In this document: in pieces, positions 8,216 through 17,586 of the stretch
Position numbering within the stretch: position 1 is the first letter of the stretch
Layout of the letters: each line of letters begins with the position of its first letter
Assembly: GCA_964464755.1 (NCBI GenBank)
Contig: CAYXGZ010000042.1
Location: 1 to 31,858 of the forward strand
Reading direction: 5' to 3'
DNA from: CAYXGZ01 sp964464755
Lineage (GTDB): Bacteria > Planctomycetota > MHYJ01 > JACPRB01
Length of the DNA: 31,858 nt
The notes under the pieces: model-generated
Databases searched by the model: none
What the model saw: only the letters and a program-made list of their open reading frames with translations
Told to the model about the DNA's origin: nothing
Position numbers and translations under genes: made by a program

Positions 8216-10047
8216 CGGGTCCTCCGCAGGTCGAGGTGGCCCCGCGGGTCGACGACCGCGGCCCAGCCCTCCTTGAGGAAGGTCGAGGCGTTGTCCTCCA
8301 TGACGAACGAGGGGCCCGCGAGCCGGTCCCCCGAGCGGAGGTGCGCCCGCATCACGATCCCCGGCTTCCAGCGGCGCCCGCCCCGCCCGATCCGCGGCAG
8401 CTCCGGCTTGCGGACCGCCACGCGGCGGCGCACGCCCGCGTTCACGACCTCGATCGCCGCGTCGCGCGCGTAGCCGAACCTCGCCTCGTGGCGGCGGCGG
8501 AACTCGGCCGCGACCCCCGGGCTCCAGGGCACGCGCAGCTCGTGCGACTGCCCCTCGTAGCGCAGGTCCACCCAGCGCTCGCCCCGCAGGCGGGTCGCGC
8601 GGAAGGCCCGCTCGACCGCCGCCCGGTCCGCGAGCGGGGCCAGGACCGGCGCGCTCCGCTCGGTCACCTCGTCCGCGAGCAGCATCCCCAGCGCCGACAG
8701 CAGCCCCGGCCAGCGCGGCACCAGGATCCGAGGCAGCGCGAGCCGCTCCGCGAGGTCGCACGCGTGCAGCGCCCCCGCCCCGCCGAAGGGCACGAGGACG
8801 AAGCGCGCCGGGTCGTGGCCGCGCTCGACGCTCACCGCGCGCACGGCCCGGTCCAGCTGCGCCCCCGCGACCTCCAGCACCGCCCGCGAGGTCTCGGGGA
8901 TCGAGCGCCGCAGGCGCTTCGCGAGCCCCTCCATCGCGCGGTAGGCGGCGTGCACGTCGAGCTCCAGCTTGCCCCCGAAGAAGAGCGTCGGATCGATGCG
9001 GCCGAGCAGCAGGTTCGCGTCGGTCACCGTCGGCCGCGTCCCGCCCCGGCCGTAGCAGGCCGGGCCCGGGTCGGACTTCGCGCTCTCGGGCCCCACGCGC
9101 AGGATGCCGCCCGCGTCGGCCCTCGCGATCGAGCCGCCGCCGATGCCGACCGTGTGGATCTCGATCAGCGGCACCCGCACCGGGTAGCCGCCCAGGCTCC
9201 CCTCCTTGGTGATCGACAGGCCGCCGTCGTAGAGGCAGACGTCCGTCGAGGTCCCGCCCATGTCGAAGGCGAGGGCGCGCGGGATCCCGGCCGTCCGGCA
9301 GACGGCCTCGACGGCGATCGCCCCGCCCGCCGGGCCGGAGAGGATCGTGTGCACCGGGGCCTTCGCGGCCGCCTTCGCGGGCAGCTGCCCGCCGCCGGAG
9401 ACCATGATCCGCAGCTCCCGCGCGGCGACGCGCCGCTCGAGTCGCCGGAGGTAGCGGTCCATCACCGGCATCACGTAGGCGTTGAGCACGGTCGTCGCGA
9501 GCCGCTCGTACTCGCGGTATTCCGGCAGCAGCTCGGAGGAGACGGAGACCGGCACCTTGAGCCGGCGGGCCAGCGCGCGCTCGTGCTCCGGCCGCAGGTA
9601 CGAGTGCAGGAGGCAGATCGCGACCGACTCCGCGCCGCGCAGGTCGAGGCGCGGGATCCGCAGCTTCCGAAGGATGCGCCCGTCGGCGCCCACGCGCTCG
9701 TCGATGCCGAGGCGGCGGGACCGCGGGACCAGCGGCGGGTCCTTGGTCACGGCGAGGTCGTAGAGCCGCGGGCGGTCCTGGCGCCCGATCTCGAGCAGGT
9801 CCTCGAAGCCCTTCGTCGTCAGCAGCGCGGTGCGCGCGCCCTTGCGCTCGAGGAAGGCGTTCGTCGCCAGCGTGCAGCCGTGGACGATGACGGGCCGGCC
9901 GGGGAGCTTCAACTCGCGCAGGCCCTCCTCGACGGCTAGGCCCGGGTCCTCGGGCGTGGAGAGCACCTTGTGGGTCCGGAGCGACTTCCCGTCGAAGACG
10001 ACGAAATCGGTGAAGGTGCCCCCGACGTCGATCCCCACCGCGATCAT
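8212..10047 (-). CDS. hyuA: Hydantoinase A/oxoprolinase family protein (ATPase subunit)
   Basis: 611 residues beginning MIAVGIDVGGTFTDF, the family's nucleotide-binding start. A second phosphate-binding motif of the actin/Hsp70-like fold follows (FDMGGTSTDV), along with LSGPAGG and the GIGGGSIA loop. It is the ATP-using partner of HyuB. It is somewhat shorter than many HyuA proteins (about 690) but complete from end to end. No Shine-Dalgarno site precedes the ATG. Instead a perfect TATAAT on the minus strand ends 6 nt before it, which predicts a leaderless mRNA. The gene is divergent from the NHL-repeat gene and shares its -10 region. Confidence 0.93.
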   Translation of the reverse strand: MIAVGIDVGGTFTDFVVFDGKSLRTHKVLSTPEDPGLAVEEGLRELKLPGRPVIVHGCTLATNAFLERKGARTALLTTKGFEDLLEIGRQDRPRLYDLAVTKDPPLVPRSRRLGIDERVGADGRILRKLRIPRLDLRGAESVAICLLHSYLRPEHERALARRLKVPVSVSSELLPEYREYERLATTVLNAYVMPVMDRYLRRLERRVAARELRIMVSGGGQLPAKAAAKAPVHTILSGPAGGAIAVEAVCRTAGIPRALAFDMGGTSTDVCLYDGGLSITKEGSLGGYPVRVPLIEIHTVGIGGGSIARADAGGILRVGPESAKSDPGPACYGRGGTRPTVTDANLLLGRIDPTLFFGGKLELDVHAAYRAMEGLAKRLRRSIPETSRAVLEVAGAQLDRAVRAVSVERGHDPARFVLVPFGGAGALHACDLAERLALPRILVPRWPGLLSALGMLLADEVTERSAPVLAPLADRAAVERAFRATRLRGERWVDLRYEGQSHELRVPWSPGVAAEFRRRHEARFGYARDAAIEVVNAGVRRRVAVRKPELPRIGRGGRRWKPGIVMRAHLRSGDRLAGPSFVMEDNASTFLKEGWAAVVDPRGHLDLRRTR

Positions 10048-10053
10048 CGGCGG

Positions 10054-10061
10054 ATTATACT
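10054..10061. promoter_or_regulatory. Overlapping bidirectional -10 element for hyuA and the NHL gene
   Basis: The plus strand ATTATACT carries TATACT (10056-10061) pointing right. The minus strand carries TATAAT (10059-10054) pointing left. Each hexamer ends exactly 6 nt before its start codon (GTG 10068 and ATG 10047). No good -35 is visible on either side, so both genes seem to rely on the -10 core and to make leaderless mRNA. Confidence 0.68.
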
Positions 10062-10067
10062 GGGCCC

Positions 10068-10987
10068 GTGAAGAAAGGCCTCCTGGCGCTCCTCGCCGTC
10101 TCCCTGCTCGCGGGCGCGGCCTGGCTCCTCTTCCACCGCCAGATCAAGCGCTGGATCCGCCCCGCGAAGCCGGTCTCCACGGGCCGCTTCCAGGACCCCG
10201 AGGGCCTCGCGATCGATCCCGCGGGCCGGATCTACGTCTCCGACGAGGACCGGGGCACGCTGACGGTCCTGGACCGCGACGGGAAGACCCTGCTCCAGGT
10301 CTCGGAGCTCGCCGGCTTGCGCCCCTTCCACGGCGACTCGCTGGTCGCGGAGTCCGCGTCCCGCGTCGTGTCGATCGGGGAGCACGAGATCCGGGTCCTC
10401 GACCTCTCGGGGACGGAGCCCAAGCTGCTCGCGACCTGGTCGAAGCGGGGCCGCGCGCCCGGCGAGTTCGAGGATCCCGAGGGAATCGCCCGGGACCCCG
10501 CGAACGGCGACTGGTACCTGACCGACGAGGACAACCGCCGCATCCAGGTCTTCGACAAGGACGGGACCTTCCTCCGCGCGTTCCCCGTCCCGAACGACCC
10601 CGAGGGGCTCTGGGTGACGGCGGACGGCCGCGTCGTCGTGACCTTCAGCAAGGACCACTACGTGCAGGCTTACTCGAAGGACGGCACGCCCGGCTCGCGG
10701 CTCGGGAAGCGCGGCTCGGGGCTCGGCGAGTTCGACAATCCCGACTACGTGCGGCAGGACCGCGACGGGAACTTCTGGGTGACGGACCAGAAGAACGGGC
10801 GGATCGTGGTGCTCGACAAGGACCTCAAGCCGCTGCGCTCGGTCGGCCGTCCCGGGGCCGGTCCCGGCGAGTTCAACGACCCCGAGGACCTGGCCTTCGA
10901 CGCGGAGGGCAACCTCTGGGTCGCGGACGGGGGCAACAACCGCCTGCAGGTGCTGAAGCCCGACGGGACCTTCGTCCGCGAAGTCCG

Positions 10988-10991
<4 letters not shown>
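10068..10991 (+). CDS. Membrane-anchored NHL-repeat (beta-propeller) protein
   Basis: 307 residues from a GTG start. An N-terminal hydrophobic segment (GLLALLAVSLLAGAAWLLF) after two lysines acts as a membrane anchor or uncleaved signal. The rest is a series of NHL repeats of about 45-50 residues, each with a pattern such as DPEGLAIDPAGRIYVSD, LWVADGGNNRLQVL or PGEFNDPEDLAFD, enough for a six-blade propeller outside the membrane. Such propellers usually bind proteins or peptides; no catalytic motif was seen. There is no Shine-Dalgarno site, and the -10 box ends 6 nt before the GTG. Its stop overlaps the stop of convergent uvrB. Confidence 0.85.
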
Positions 10992-13029
<2,038 letters not shown>

Positions 13030-13033
<4 letters not shown>

Positions 13034-13944
13034 GGGCGCCTCCGGGCCGCCCAGGCCCCCGGGTTGACCAGGTTCGGCGGGCGCCGGCCCGCGAGGGCCG
13101 CCTTGACGTTCTCCACGGCCAGCTCCACCATGCGCCGCCGCGTGCCCGTCGTCGCGCTGCCGAGGTGCGGGAGCAGGACGACGTTGCGGAGCCGGCGCAG
13201 CGAGGCCGGCACGGCGGGCTCGCGCTCGTAGACGTCGAGGCCCGCCCCGGCGATCCGGCCCTTCCGCAGCGCCGCGATCAGCGCCGCCTCGTCCACCACC
13301 GGCCCGCGGGCCGTGTTGACGAGGATCGCCGAGCGCTTCATCCAGCCGAACTCGCGCCGCCCGAGCAGGTGCCGCGTCGCGGGCGTCAACGGGCAGTTCA
13401 GGGAGACCACGTCCGACTGCTCCAGGAGCTGGCGCAGCGGGATCCCGGAGCGCCTCGAGTGCTGCACTACCTTCATGCCGAAGCCGCGTGCACGCCGGGC
13501 GACGGCGCGGCCGATCCGGCCCCAGCCGATGACGCCGAGGGTCCGCCCCTCGAGGTCGGCGCCTCGGAGCATGTCGAAGTTCCAGCCCTTCCAGCGGCCT
13601 CCCCGCACGAGCGCGTCTCCCTCCAGCACGCGCCGGGCGACGGCGAGGATCAGGGTCCAGGCCAGGTCGGCCGTGGCCGCGGTCAGCACGCCGGGGGTGT
13701 TCGTCACGAGGATCCCGCGGCGCGTCGCCTCGGGCAGGTCGATGTTGTCGATCCCCACCGCGACGTTGGCGACGATCCTCAGGGTCGGCGAGGCGAGCAC
13801 CCGGGCGTCGACGCGGTCCGAGAGCAGGGTGACCAGCGCCTCGGAGCGGCGGGCCGCGGCGGCGAGGTCCCCGCGGAGCAGCCGGTGGCCGGGCAGGTCG
13901 ACGGGGTCCTGGAAGCGGTAGGTGACGGTGACGCGCCCGCTCAT
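13030..13944 (-). CDS. D-2-hydroxyacid dehydrogenase (glyoxylate/hydroxypyruvate reductase type)
   Basis: 304 residues. The NAD(P)-binding Rossmann motif is GVIGWGRIG, followed by the family's catalytic Arg (NTARGPVVDE), Glu (LDVYEREP) and His (LLPHLGSAT). These enzymes reduce 2-keto acids such as glyoxylate or hydroxypyruvate. The WKGWNFDMLRGADLEG stretch before the Rossmann motif resembles glyoxylate reductases, but the exact substrate is not proven. The ATG overlaps the aminotransferase TGA (ATGA) and the end overlaps uvrB (GTGA). Pairing with an aminotransferase would suit glyoxylate/serine or keto-acid metabolism. Confidence 0.92.
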
Positions 13945-15044
13945 GGCCGGGCGATCCGGTTCAGGATGTCGAGACCGCGCTTGAGCGTCTCCTCCGGCTG
14001 CGCGAAGGAGATCCGGAAGTGCGTCTTGCGCTCGGAGCAGGCGCCGCCGGGGACCACGAGGCACTTGGCCTCGATGGCCTTCTTCACGAAGGAGTCGTCG
14101 TCGCCCCACGGGCACTTCGGGTAGACGTAGAACGCGCCCTGCGGCCGGACCAGCTCGAAGCGGTCCTTGAGCGCGTCGACGACGAGATCGCGCTTCCGGC
14201 GGTAAAGCTCGGCCACGGGCTTCATGTCGAGCTTGAGGGCGGCGACCCCTGCGACCTGGGCGGGCGTCGGCGCGCAGACGAAGGTGAATTGCTGGAGCAC
14301 GGCCATCTTGTCGATCACGTCCCTCGGCCCGGCCGCGTAGCCGAGCCGCCAGCCCGTGATGCCGTAGGTCTTCGAGAAGCCGCCGACGAGGATCGCGTCG
14401 GGGTCGTGCTTGAGGGCGCACTCGTGCGGGAAGTCGTAGGAGAAGAGGTCGTAGATCTCGTCGGAGATCAGCCGGAGGCCGCGGCGGCGGCAGATCTCCG
14501 CGATCGCCTTCACCTCGGCGGCCGGGTAGGCGGTCCCCGTCGGGTTGACGGGGTTGTTGAAGATGAGCGCGCGCGTCCTCGGGGTGATCGCGGCCTCGAG
14601 CTTCGCGGGCGTGATGCGGAAATCGGGGTAGGTGTCGAGCAGGACGGGCTTCCCGCCGAAGAAGCGGACGACGTGCTTGTAGAGCACGAAGTACGGGTCG
14701 GGCACGATGACCTCGTCGCCCTCCTCGACGAGGACGCCGAGGACGAGGAAGAGCGCGCCCGCGGAGCCGGAGGTCACCATCACCGAGCCGTCCTTGAAGC
14801 CGGCGCGGCGACGGAGGTCGTCGGCGAGGGCCTCGCGCAGCGCGGGGAGCCCGAGCGTGACGGTGTACTTGTTGCGGCCGTGCTCCATGGCGTCGAGGGC
14901 GGCGCGGCGGATCTCGGCGGGCACGTCGAAGTCGGGCTGGCCGAGCGAGAAGTCGGCCTCGGGAGTCATGCCCTGGACCAGGTCGAAGATGCGGCGGATG
15001 CCGGAGACCTCGATGCCGTCCATCCGGCGCGCGAAGCGGGTCAT
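13941..15044 (-). CDS. PLP-dependent aminotransferase, class I (aspartate aminotransferase-like)
   Basis: 367 residues from ATG 15044. Fold-type I signatures include NNPVNPTG, the SDEIYDLF aspartate/tyrosine pocket, the PLP-binding lysine K225 in GGFSKTYGITGWRLGY, and the C-terminal substrate arginine in HFRISFA. The family moves amino groups between amino acids and 2-keto acids; aspartate, aromatic or alanine donors are all possible. The start is 10 nt after a likely -10 box, so the leader is only a few bases and shows no Shine-Dalgarno site. An in-frame GTG at 15056 is less likely because it overlaps the -10 box. First gene of a three-gene unit with the dehydrogenase and uvrB. Confidence 0.92.
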   Translation of the reverse strand: MTRFARRMDGIEVSGIRRIFDLVQGMTPEADFSLGQPDFDVPAEIRRAALDAMEHGRNKYTVTLGLPALREALADDLRRRAGFKDGSVMVTSGSAGALFLVLGVLVEEGDEVIVPDPYFVLYKHVVRFFGGKPVLLDTYPDFRITPAKLEAAITPRTRALIFNNPVNPTGTAYPAAEVKAIAEICRRRGLRLISDEIYDLFSYDFPHECALKHDPDAILVGGFSKTYGITGWRLGYAAGPRDVIDKMAVLQQFTFVCAPTPAQVAGVAALKLDMKPVAELYRRKRDLVVDALKDRFELVRPQGAFYVYPKCPWGDDDSFVKKAIEAKCLVVPGGACSERKTHFRISFAQPEETLKRGLDILNRIARP

Positions 15045-15054
15045 GGAGGGCTTC

Positions 15055-15083
15055 ACGATACAGGAGGGTCCGGGACCCGGCAA
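15055..15083 (-). promoter_or_regulatory. Sigma-70-type promoter of the aminotransferase-dehydrogenase-uvrB unit
   Basis: On the minus strand TTGCCG (15083-15078) and TATCGT (15060-15055) are 17 bp apart, with TG just before the -10. The predicted start of transcription falls 2-4 nt before ATG 15044. Confidence 0.5.
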
Positions 15084-15105
15084 GGGGGTCGCGCGCCGCG
15101 GTTTC

Positions 15106-15134
15106 TTGACCGCTCCCGGCGCCTCCGGTCTAAT
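15106..15134 (+). promoter_or_regulatory. Leaderless promoter of the acyl-CoA dehydrogenase gene
   Basis: TTGACC (15106-15111) and TCTAAT (15129-15134) are separated by 17 bp. The -10 ends 6 nt before ATG 15141, so transcription should start at or next to the start codon. The six bases between are all C, so no ribosome binding site exists. Confidence 0.62.
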
Positions 15135-15140
15135 CCCCCC

Positions 15141-16313
15141 ATGGAAAACACCCTGCCGCTCGTGGATCCCTTCGAGCTGACCGACACCCAGAAGATGGTC
15201 CGGGATTCCGTCCGCGAGCTGGCGCAGAAGAAGTTCGCCCCCCGCGCGAAGCACCTCGACGAGACCTGCGAGTTCCCCCTCCAGAACTTCAAGGAGCTGG
15301 CGGAGCAGGGGCTGACCGGCATCCAGGTGCCCGACGAGCACGGCGGCGCGGGCGCCGACAACCTCTCGTTCATCATCGCCCTCGAGGAGATCGCCCGGGT
15401 CTGCGGCTCGACCTGCCTGACGCTGGCGGCCCACACGTCCCTGGGCACGATGCCGATCGTCTACTTCGGCAGCGCGGAGCAGAAGGCGAAGTACGTCCCG
15501 CCCCTCGCGGCCGGCGAGCACATCGGCGCCTACGGGCTGACCGAGCCCGGCGCGGGCTCCGACAGCGGCTCGACGGCGACGAAGGCCGTCAAGGTGGACG
15601 GCGGCTGGAGGATCACCGGCTCGAAGCTCTACATGACCAACGCCGACCACTCGTCGACGATGATCATCACGGCGGTGACGGACCCCGACGCCGCCAAGCA
15701 CGCGAAGATCAGCGCCTTCATCCTCGAGCGCTCCTGGAAGGGCATCACGGTCGCGAAGAAGGAGGACAAGCTCGGCTGCCGGGCCTCCGAGACCTGCTTC
15801 GTGACCTTCGACGACGTCTTCGCGCCCGACGCCAACCTCCTCGGCGAGCGCGGCAAGGGCTTCAACTACTTCATGCAGATCCTCGACGGCGGCCGCATCG
15901 GCATCGGCTCGATGGCCCTGGGCCTGGCGGTCGGCGGCTACGAGCGGGCCCTGCAGTACGCGCGGGAGCGCCGGACCTTCGGCAAGGCGATCGGCGCGCA
16001 CCAGGCGGTCGGCTTCAAGCTCGCGGACATGGCCGTGCAGATCCAGGCGGCGCGGCACCTCCTCTGGCACGCGGCGCGCCTGAAGGACGCGGGCCGGCCC
16101 TACAAGCGCGAGGCCGCGTACGGGAAGCTCTTCGCGAGCGAGATGGCGATGCGGGTCCTCAAGGACGCGATCCAGGTGCTCGGCGGCTACGGGTACATGA
16201 CCGAGTACGAGGTCGAGCGCAACTACCGGGACGCGAAGCTCTGCGAGATCGGCGAGGGGACGAGCGAGGTGCAGCGGCTGGTCATCAGCCGGGAGATCTT
16301 GGGAAAGCTCTAA
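15141..16313 (+). CDS. Acyl-CoA dehydrogenase (short-chain/butyryl-CoA type)
   Basis: 390 residues, the standard length. It is an FAD enzyme that oxidises acyl-CoA to trans-2-enoyl-CoA and passes electrons to an electron-transfer flavoprotein. The flavin-binding stretch YGLTEPGAGSDSGS and later RTFGKAIGAHQAV and GGYGYMTEYEVER are typical. The catalytic base is E372 in IGEGTSEVQR, the position used by short- and medium-chain members. Chain length and branching cannot be fixed. It stands alone, divergent from the aminotransferase operon and followed by an octanucleotide repeat array starting 4 bp after its TAA. Confidence 0.95.
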   Translation: MENTLPLVDPFELTDTQKMVRDSVRELAQKKFAPRAKHLDETCEFPLQNFKELAEQGLTGIQVPDEHGGAGADNLSFIIALEEIARVCGSTCLTLAAHTSLGTMPIVYFGSAEQKAKYVPPLAAGEHIGAYGLTEPGAGSDSGSTATKAVKVDGGWRITGSKLYMTNADHSSTMIITAVTDPDAAKHAKISAFILERSWKGITVAKKEDKLGCRASETCFVTFDDVFAPDANLLGERGKGFNYFMQILDGGRIGIGSMALGLAVGGYERALQYARERRTFGKAIGAHQAVGFKLADMAVQIQAARHLLWHAARLKDAGRPYKREAAYGKLFASEMAMRVLKDAIQVLGGYGYMTEYEVERNYRDAKLCEIGEGTSEVQRLVISREILGKL

Positions 16314-16316
16314 GAC

Positions 16317-16403
16317 GTAAGCCAGAAAGCCGGAGAGCCCGACAGCAGGAAAGCCAGCAGCAGGAAGGCCCGAAGGCCCGGAATCCCGAAAGCAGGGAAG
16401 ACG
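16317..16403 (+). repeat. Degenerate octanucleotide array 1 (consensus GAAAGCCC)
   Basis: About eleven units with an 8 bp period, such as GAAAGCCG, GAGAGCCC, GAAAGCCA and GAAGGCCC (twice in a row), with one unit shortened to 7 bp. It begins 4 bp after the stop of the acyl-CoA dehydrogenase gene and reads as GAAAGCCC in that gene's sense direction. It is non-palindromic and has no spacers. Confidence 0.8.
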
Positions 16404-16421
16404 GCCTGCCATGGGGTCAGA

Positions 16422-16616
16422 ATGACAAACAAGGATCTGGGAGTTGCCTGCTGTTTCTGCGGGACATCTCTCGACAGGGCAACCGCGGTGTTGCTAGTTG
16501 CCTACCCACGGGAAGGCGAAGATGAGACACAGAACCTCTACTCGCACGGCGCTTGCCTTCGAAACCGCCTCCACCCATCGGTCCCAATTCACCCGAGTAT
16601 CCAAGAGGACCTGTAG
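16422..16616 (+). CDS. Small CxxC...HxxC protein, probable zinc binder
   Basis: 64 residues. C10-x2-C13 and H42-x2-C45 frame a hydrophobic strand (AVLLVAYP) and an acidic turn, as in a small zinc-bound fold; the end is HPSVPIHPSIQEDL. I do not recognise a named family. GC by hand count is about 58-60%, well below the neighbours, and third codon positions are not forced to G/C, which suggests transfer or different selection. The ribosome binding site is poor (GGGG about 5 bp upstream). It sits alone between two inverted octamer arrays. It could also be a chance frame, but the paired metal-ligand spacing and low GC argue for a real gene. Confidence 0.6.
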   Translation: MTNKDLGVACCFCGTSLDRATAVLLVAYPREGEDETQNLYSHGACLRNRLHPSVPIHPSIQEDL

Positions 16617-16658
16617 CATCCGCCTCCCCGGAGCGGGTTACGCCCCCTCCTGCCTTCG

Positions 16659-16674
16659 AGTCACCGGAGTGACT
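16659..16674 (+). terminator. Small hairpin after the zinc-binder gene, possible weak terminator
   Basis: AGTCAC and GTGACT form a perfect 6 bp stem around a CGGA loop. The downstream sequence is AATTGCCTTT, so the T-tract is short and displaced. It may end the small gene's transcript in either direction, but it is not a strong intrinsic terminator. Confidence 0.35.
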
Positions 16675-16730
16675 AATTGCCTTTGGGGTGGATTGGGAAG
16701 CGATAGGTGGCCCCGGCGCGGCCATGCCCG

Positions 16731-16802
16731 GTTCTTCCAGCCTTGAGGCTTTCGGACTTTTGGGCTTTCCGGCTATCGGGCTTTCGGGCTTTCGGGCTAA
16801 TC
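16731..16802 (-). repeat. Degenerate octanucleotide array 2 (consensus CGAAAGCC on minus strand)
   Basis: Nine units with exact 8 bp period. On the plus strand they read GGCTTTCG (three times), GGCTATCG, GGCTTTCC and variants. It is the same repeat as array 1 in inverted orientation, again in the sense direction of the gene before it. The first unit (GGCTAATC, 16795-16802) contains the stop codon of the lipoprotein gene. Confidence 0.82.
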
Positions 16803-17237
16803 CCGGTAGATGTCGAACTCCTCGAAGCCGAGGTAGTCGCCCAGCGGGTAGCCGAAGAAGACCTTCACGCCCGTGTCGAACACGACGTACTCCCCCACCT
16901 TCTCCACGCCGCCGTCGTCGCGGAAGCGGTAGAACGTCCCGTCCTCGTTGACGTGGCCGAGGCGCTTGGTCCCCGAGGCGTTGAGGATCAGGTGGTACTC
17001 GCGCGGGATGCGGGTGCCCTCGAAGTGCACCGAGTACTTCTCGATCATCCCGATCGTCTCCTTGTTCCGCGGGTCGGTCGTCCAGTGCTGGATGACCTTG
17101 CGGTCGAGGAGGCGGCGGGAGGTCTCCTTCGCGGGCCGGCCGTAGTGGTCCTTCCAGCTCTCGCCCACCCAGTGGACGTTGCTGGTGCAGGCCGCGAGGA
17201 GGGGGAGCGCCAGGACGGAGGCGGCGAGGCGGTTCAT
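16797..17237 (-). CDS. Small lipoprotein of unknown function
   Basis: 146 residues. The start MNRLAASVLALPLLAAC is a lipoprotein signal peptide with lipobox LAAC, so the mature protein begins at C17 and is lipid-anchored. The rest is a mixed strand-rich domain with aromatic residues (HWTTDPRN, YRFRDDGGVEKVGEYVVFD, GDYLGFEEFDIYRD); I recognise no family. GGGAGGAA lies a few bases before the ATG, which overlaps the TGA of the zinc-ribbon gene (ATGA). It is last in the four-gene lepB-like operon, and its stop lies inside octamer array 2. Confidence 0.85.
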   Translation of the reverse strand: MNRLAASVLALPLLAACTSNVHWVGESWKDHYGRPAKETSRRLLDRKVIQHWTTDPRNKETIGMIEKYSVHFEGTRIPREYHLILNASGTKRLGHVNEDGTFYRFRDDGGVEKVGEYVVFDTGVKVFFGYPLGDYLGFEEFDIYRD

Positions 17238-17584
17238 GGATTCCTCCCCTTCACCTGGTACGGCACGAGGGCCCGGTCCATCTTCGTCTCGTACTTCCAC
17301 TGCAGCTTCACGTAGTCCGCCCCGTCCGCGGCCGACGGGACGTAGACGCGGCCCTTCGGGACCGACCCGACGGCCACGTAGAGCGACACCGCGATCACCA
17401 GGAGGAAGACGCCGAAACCGAGCAGCTTCCTGGCATTGTCCTCGGTCGTCGCGGCCCGCTCGCCCTGCGCGTTCTGGAGGATCGAGTCGCGGATCTCGTC
17501 CGCGGTGAGGTTCAGCTTCGTCCCGCAGCGCTGGCAGTAGGACACCGTCGCGGGGTTCTCGTGCTTGCACCCGATGCAGCGCAT
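17234..17584 (-). CDS. Zinc-ribbon, single-pass membrane protein
   Basis: 116 residues. An N-terminal zinc ribbon (C3-x2-C6, C17-x2-C20) is followed by an acidic linker, one transmembrane helix (LLGFGVFLLVIAVSLYVAV, about 55-73) and a short outer tail rich in Tyr/Lys. The ribbon should face the cytoplasm. The ATG is 2 bp after the TPR gene stop, with AAGGA upstream, and its TGA overlaps the lipoprotein start. The tight coupling suggests that it works with the TPR and lipoprotein partners as a membrane assembly. The function is unknown. Confidence 0.85.
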   Translation of the reverse strand: MRCIGCKHENPATVSYCQRCGTKLNLTADEIRDSILQNAQGERAATTEDNARKLLGFGVFLLVIAVSLYVAVGSVPKGRVYVPSAADGADYVKLQWKYETKMDRALVPYQVKGRNP

Positions 17585-17586
17585 GG

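Noticed and set aside
16317..16802. Octamer arrays as CRISPR or as terminal inverted repeats of a transposon
   Set aside because: Units are 8 bp, degenerate and without spacers, so they are not CRISPR. No transposase is present and the ends are not precise copies, so they are not insertion-sequence ends.
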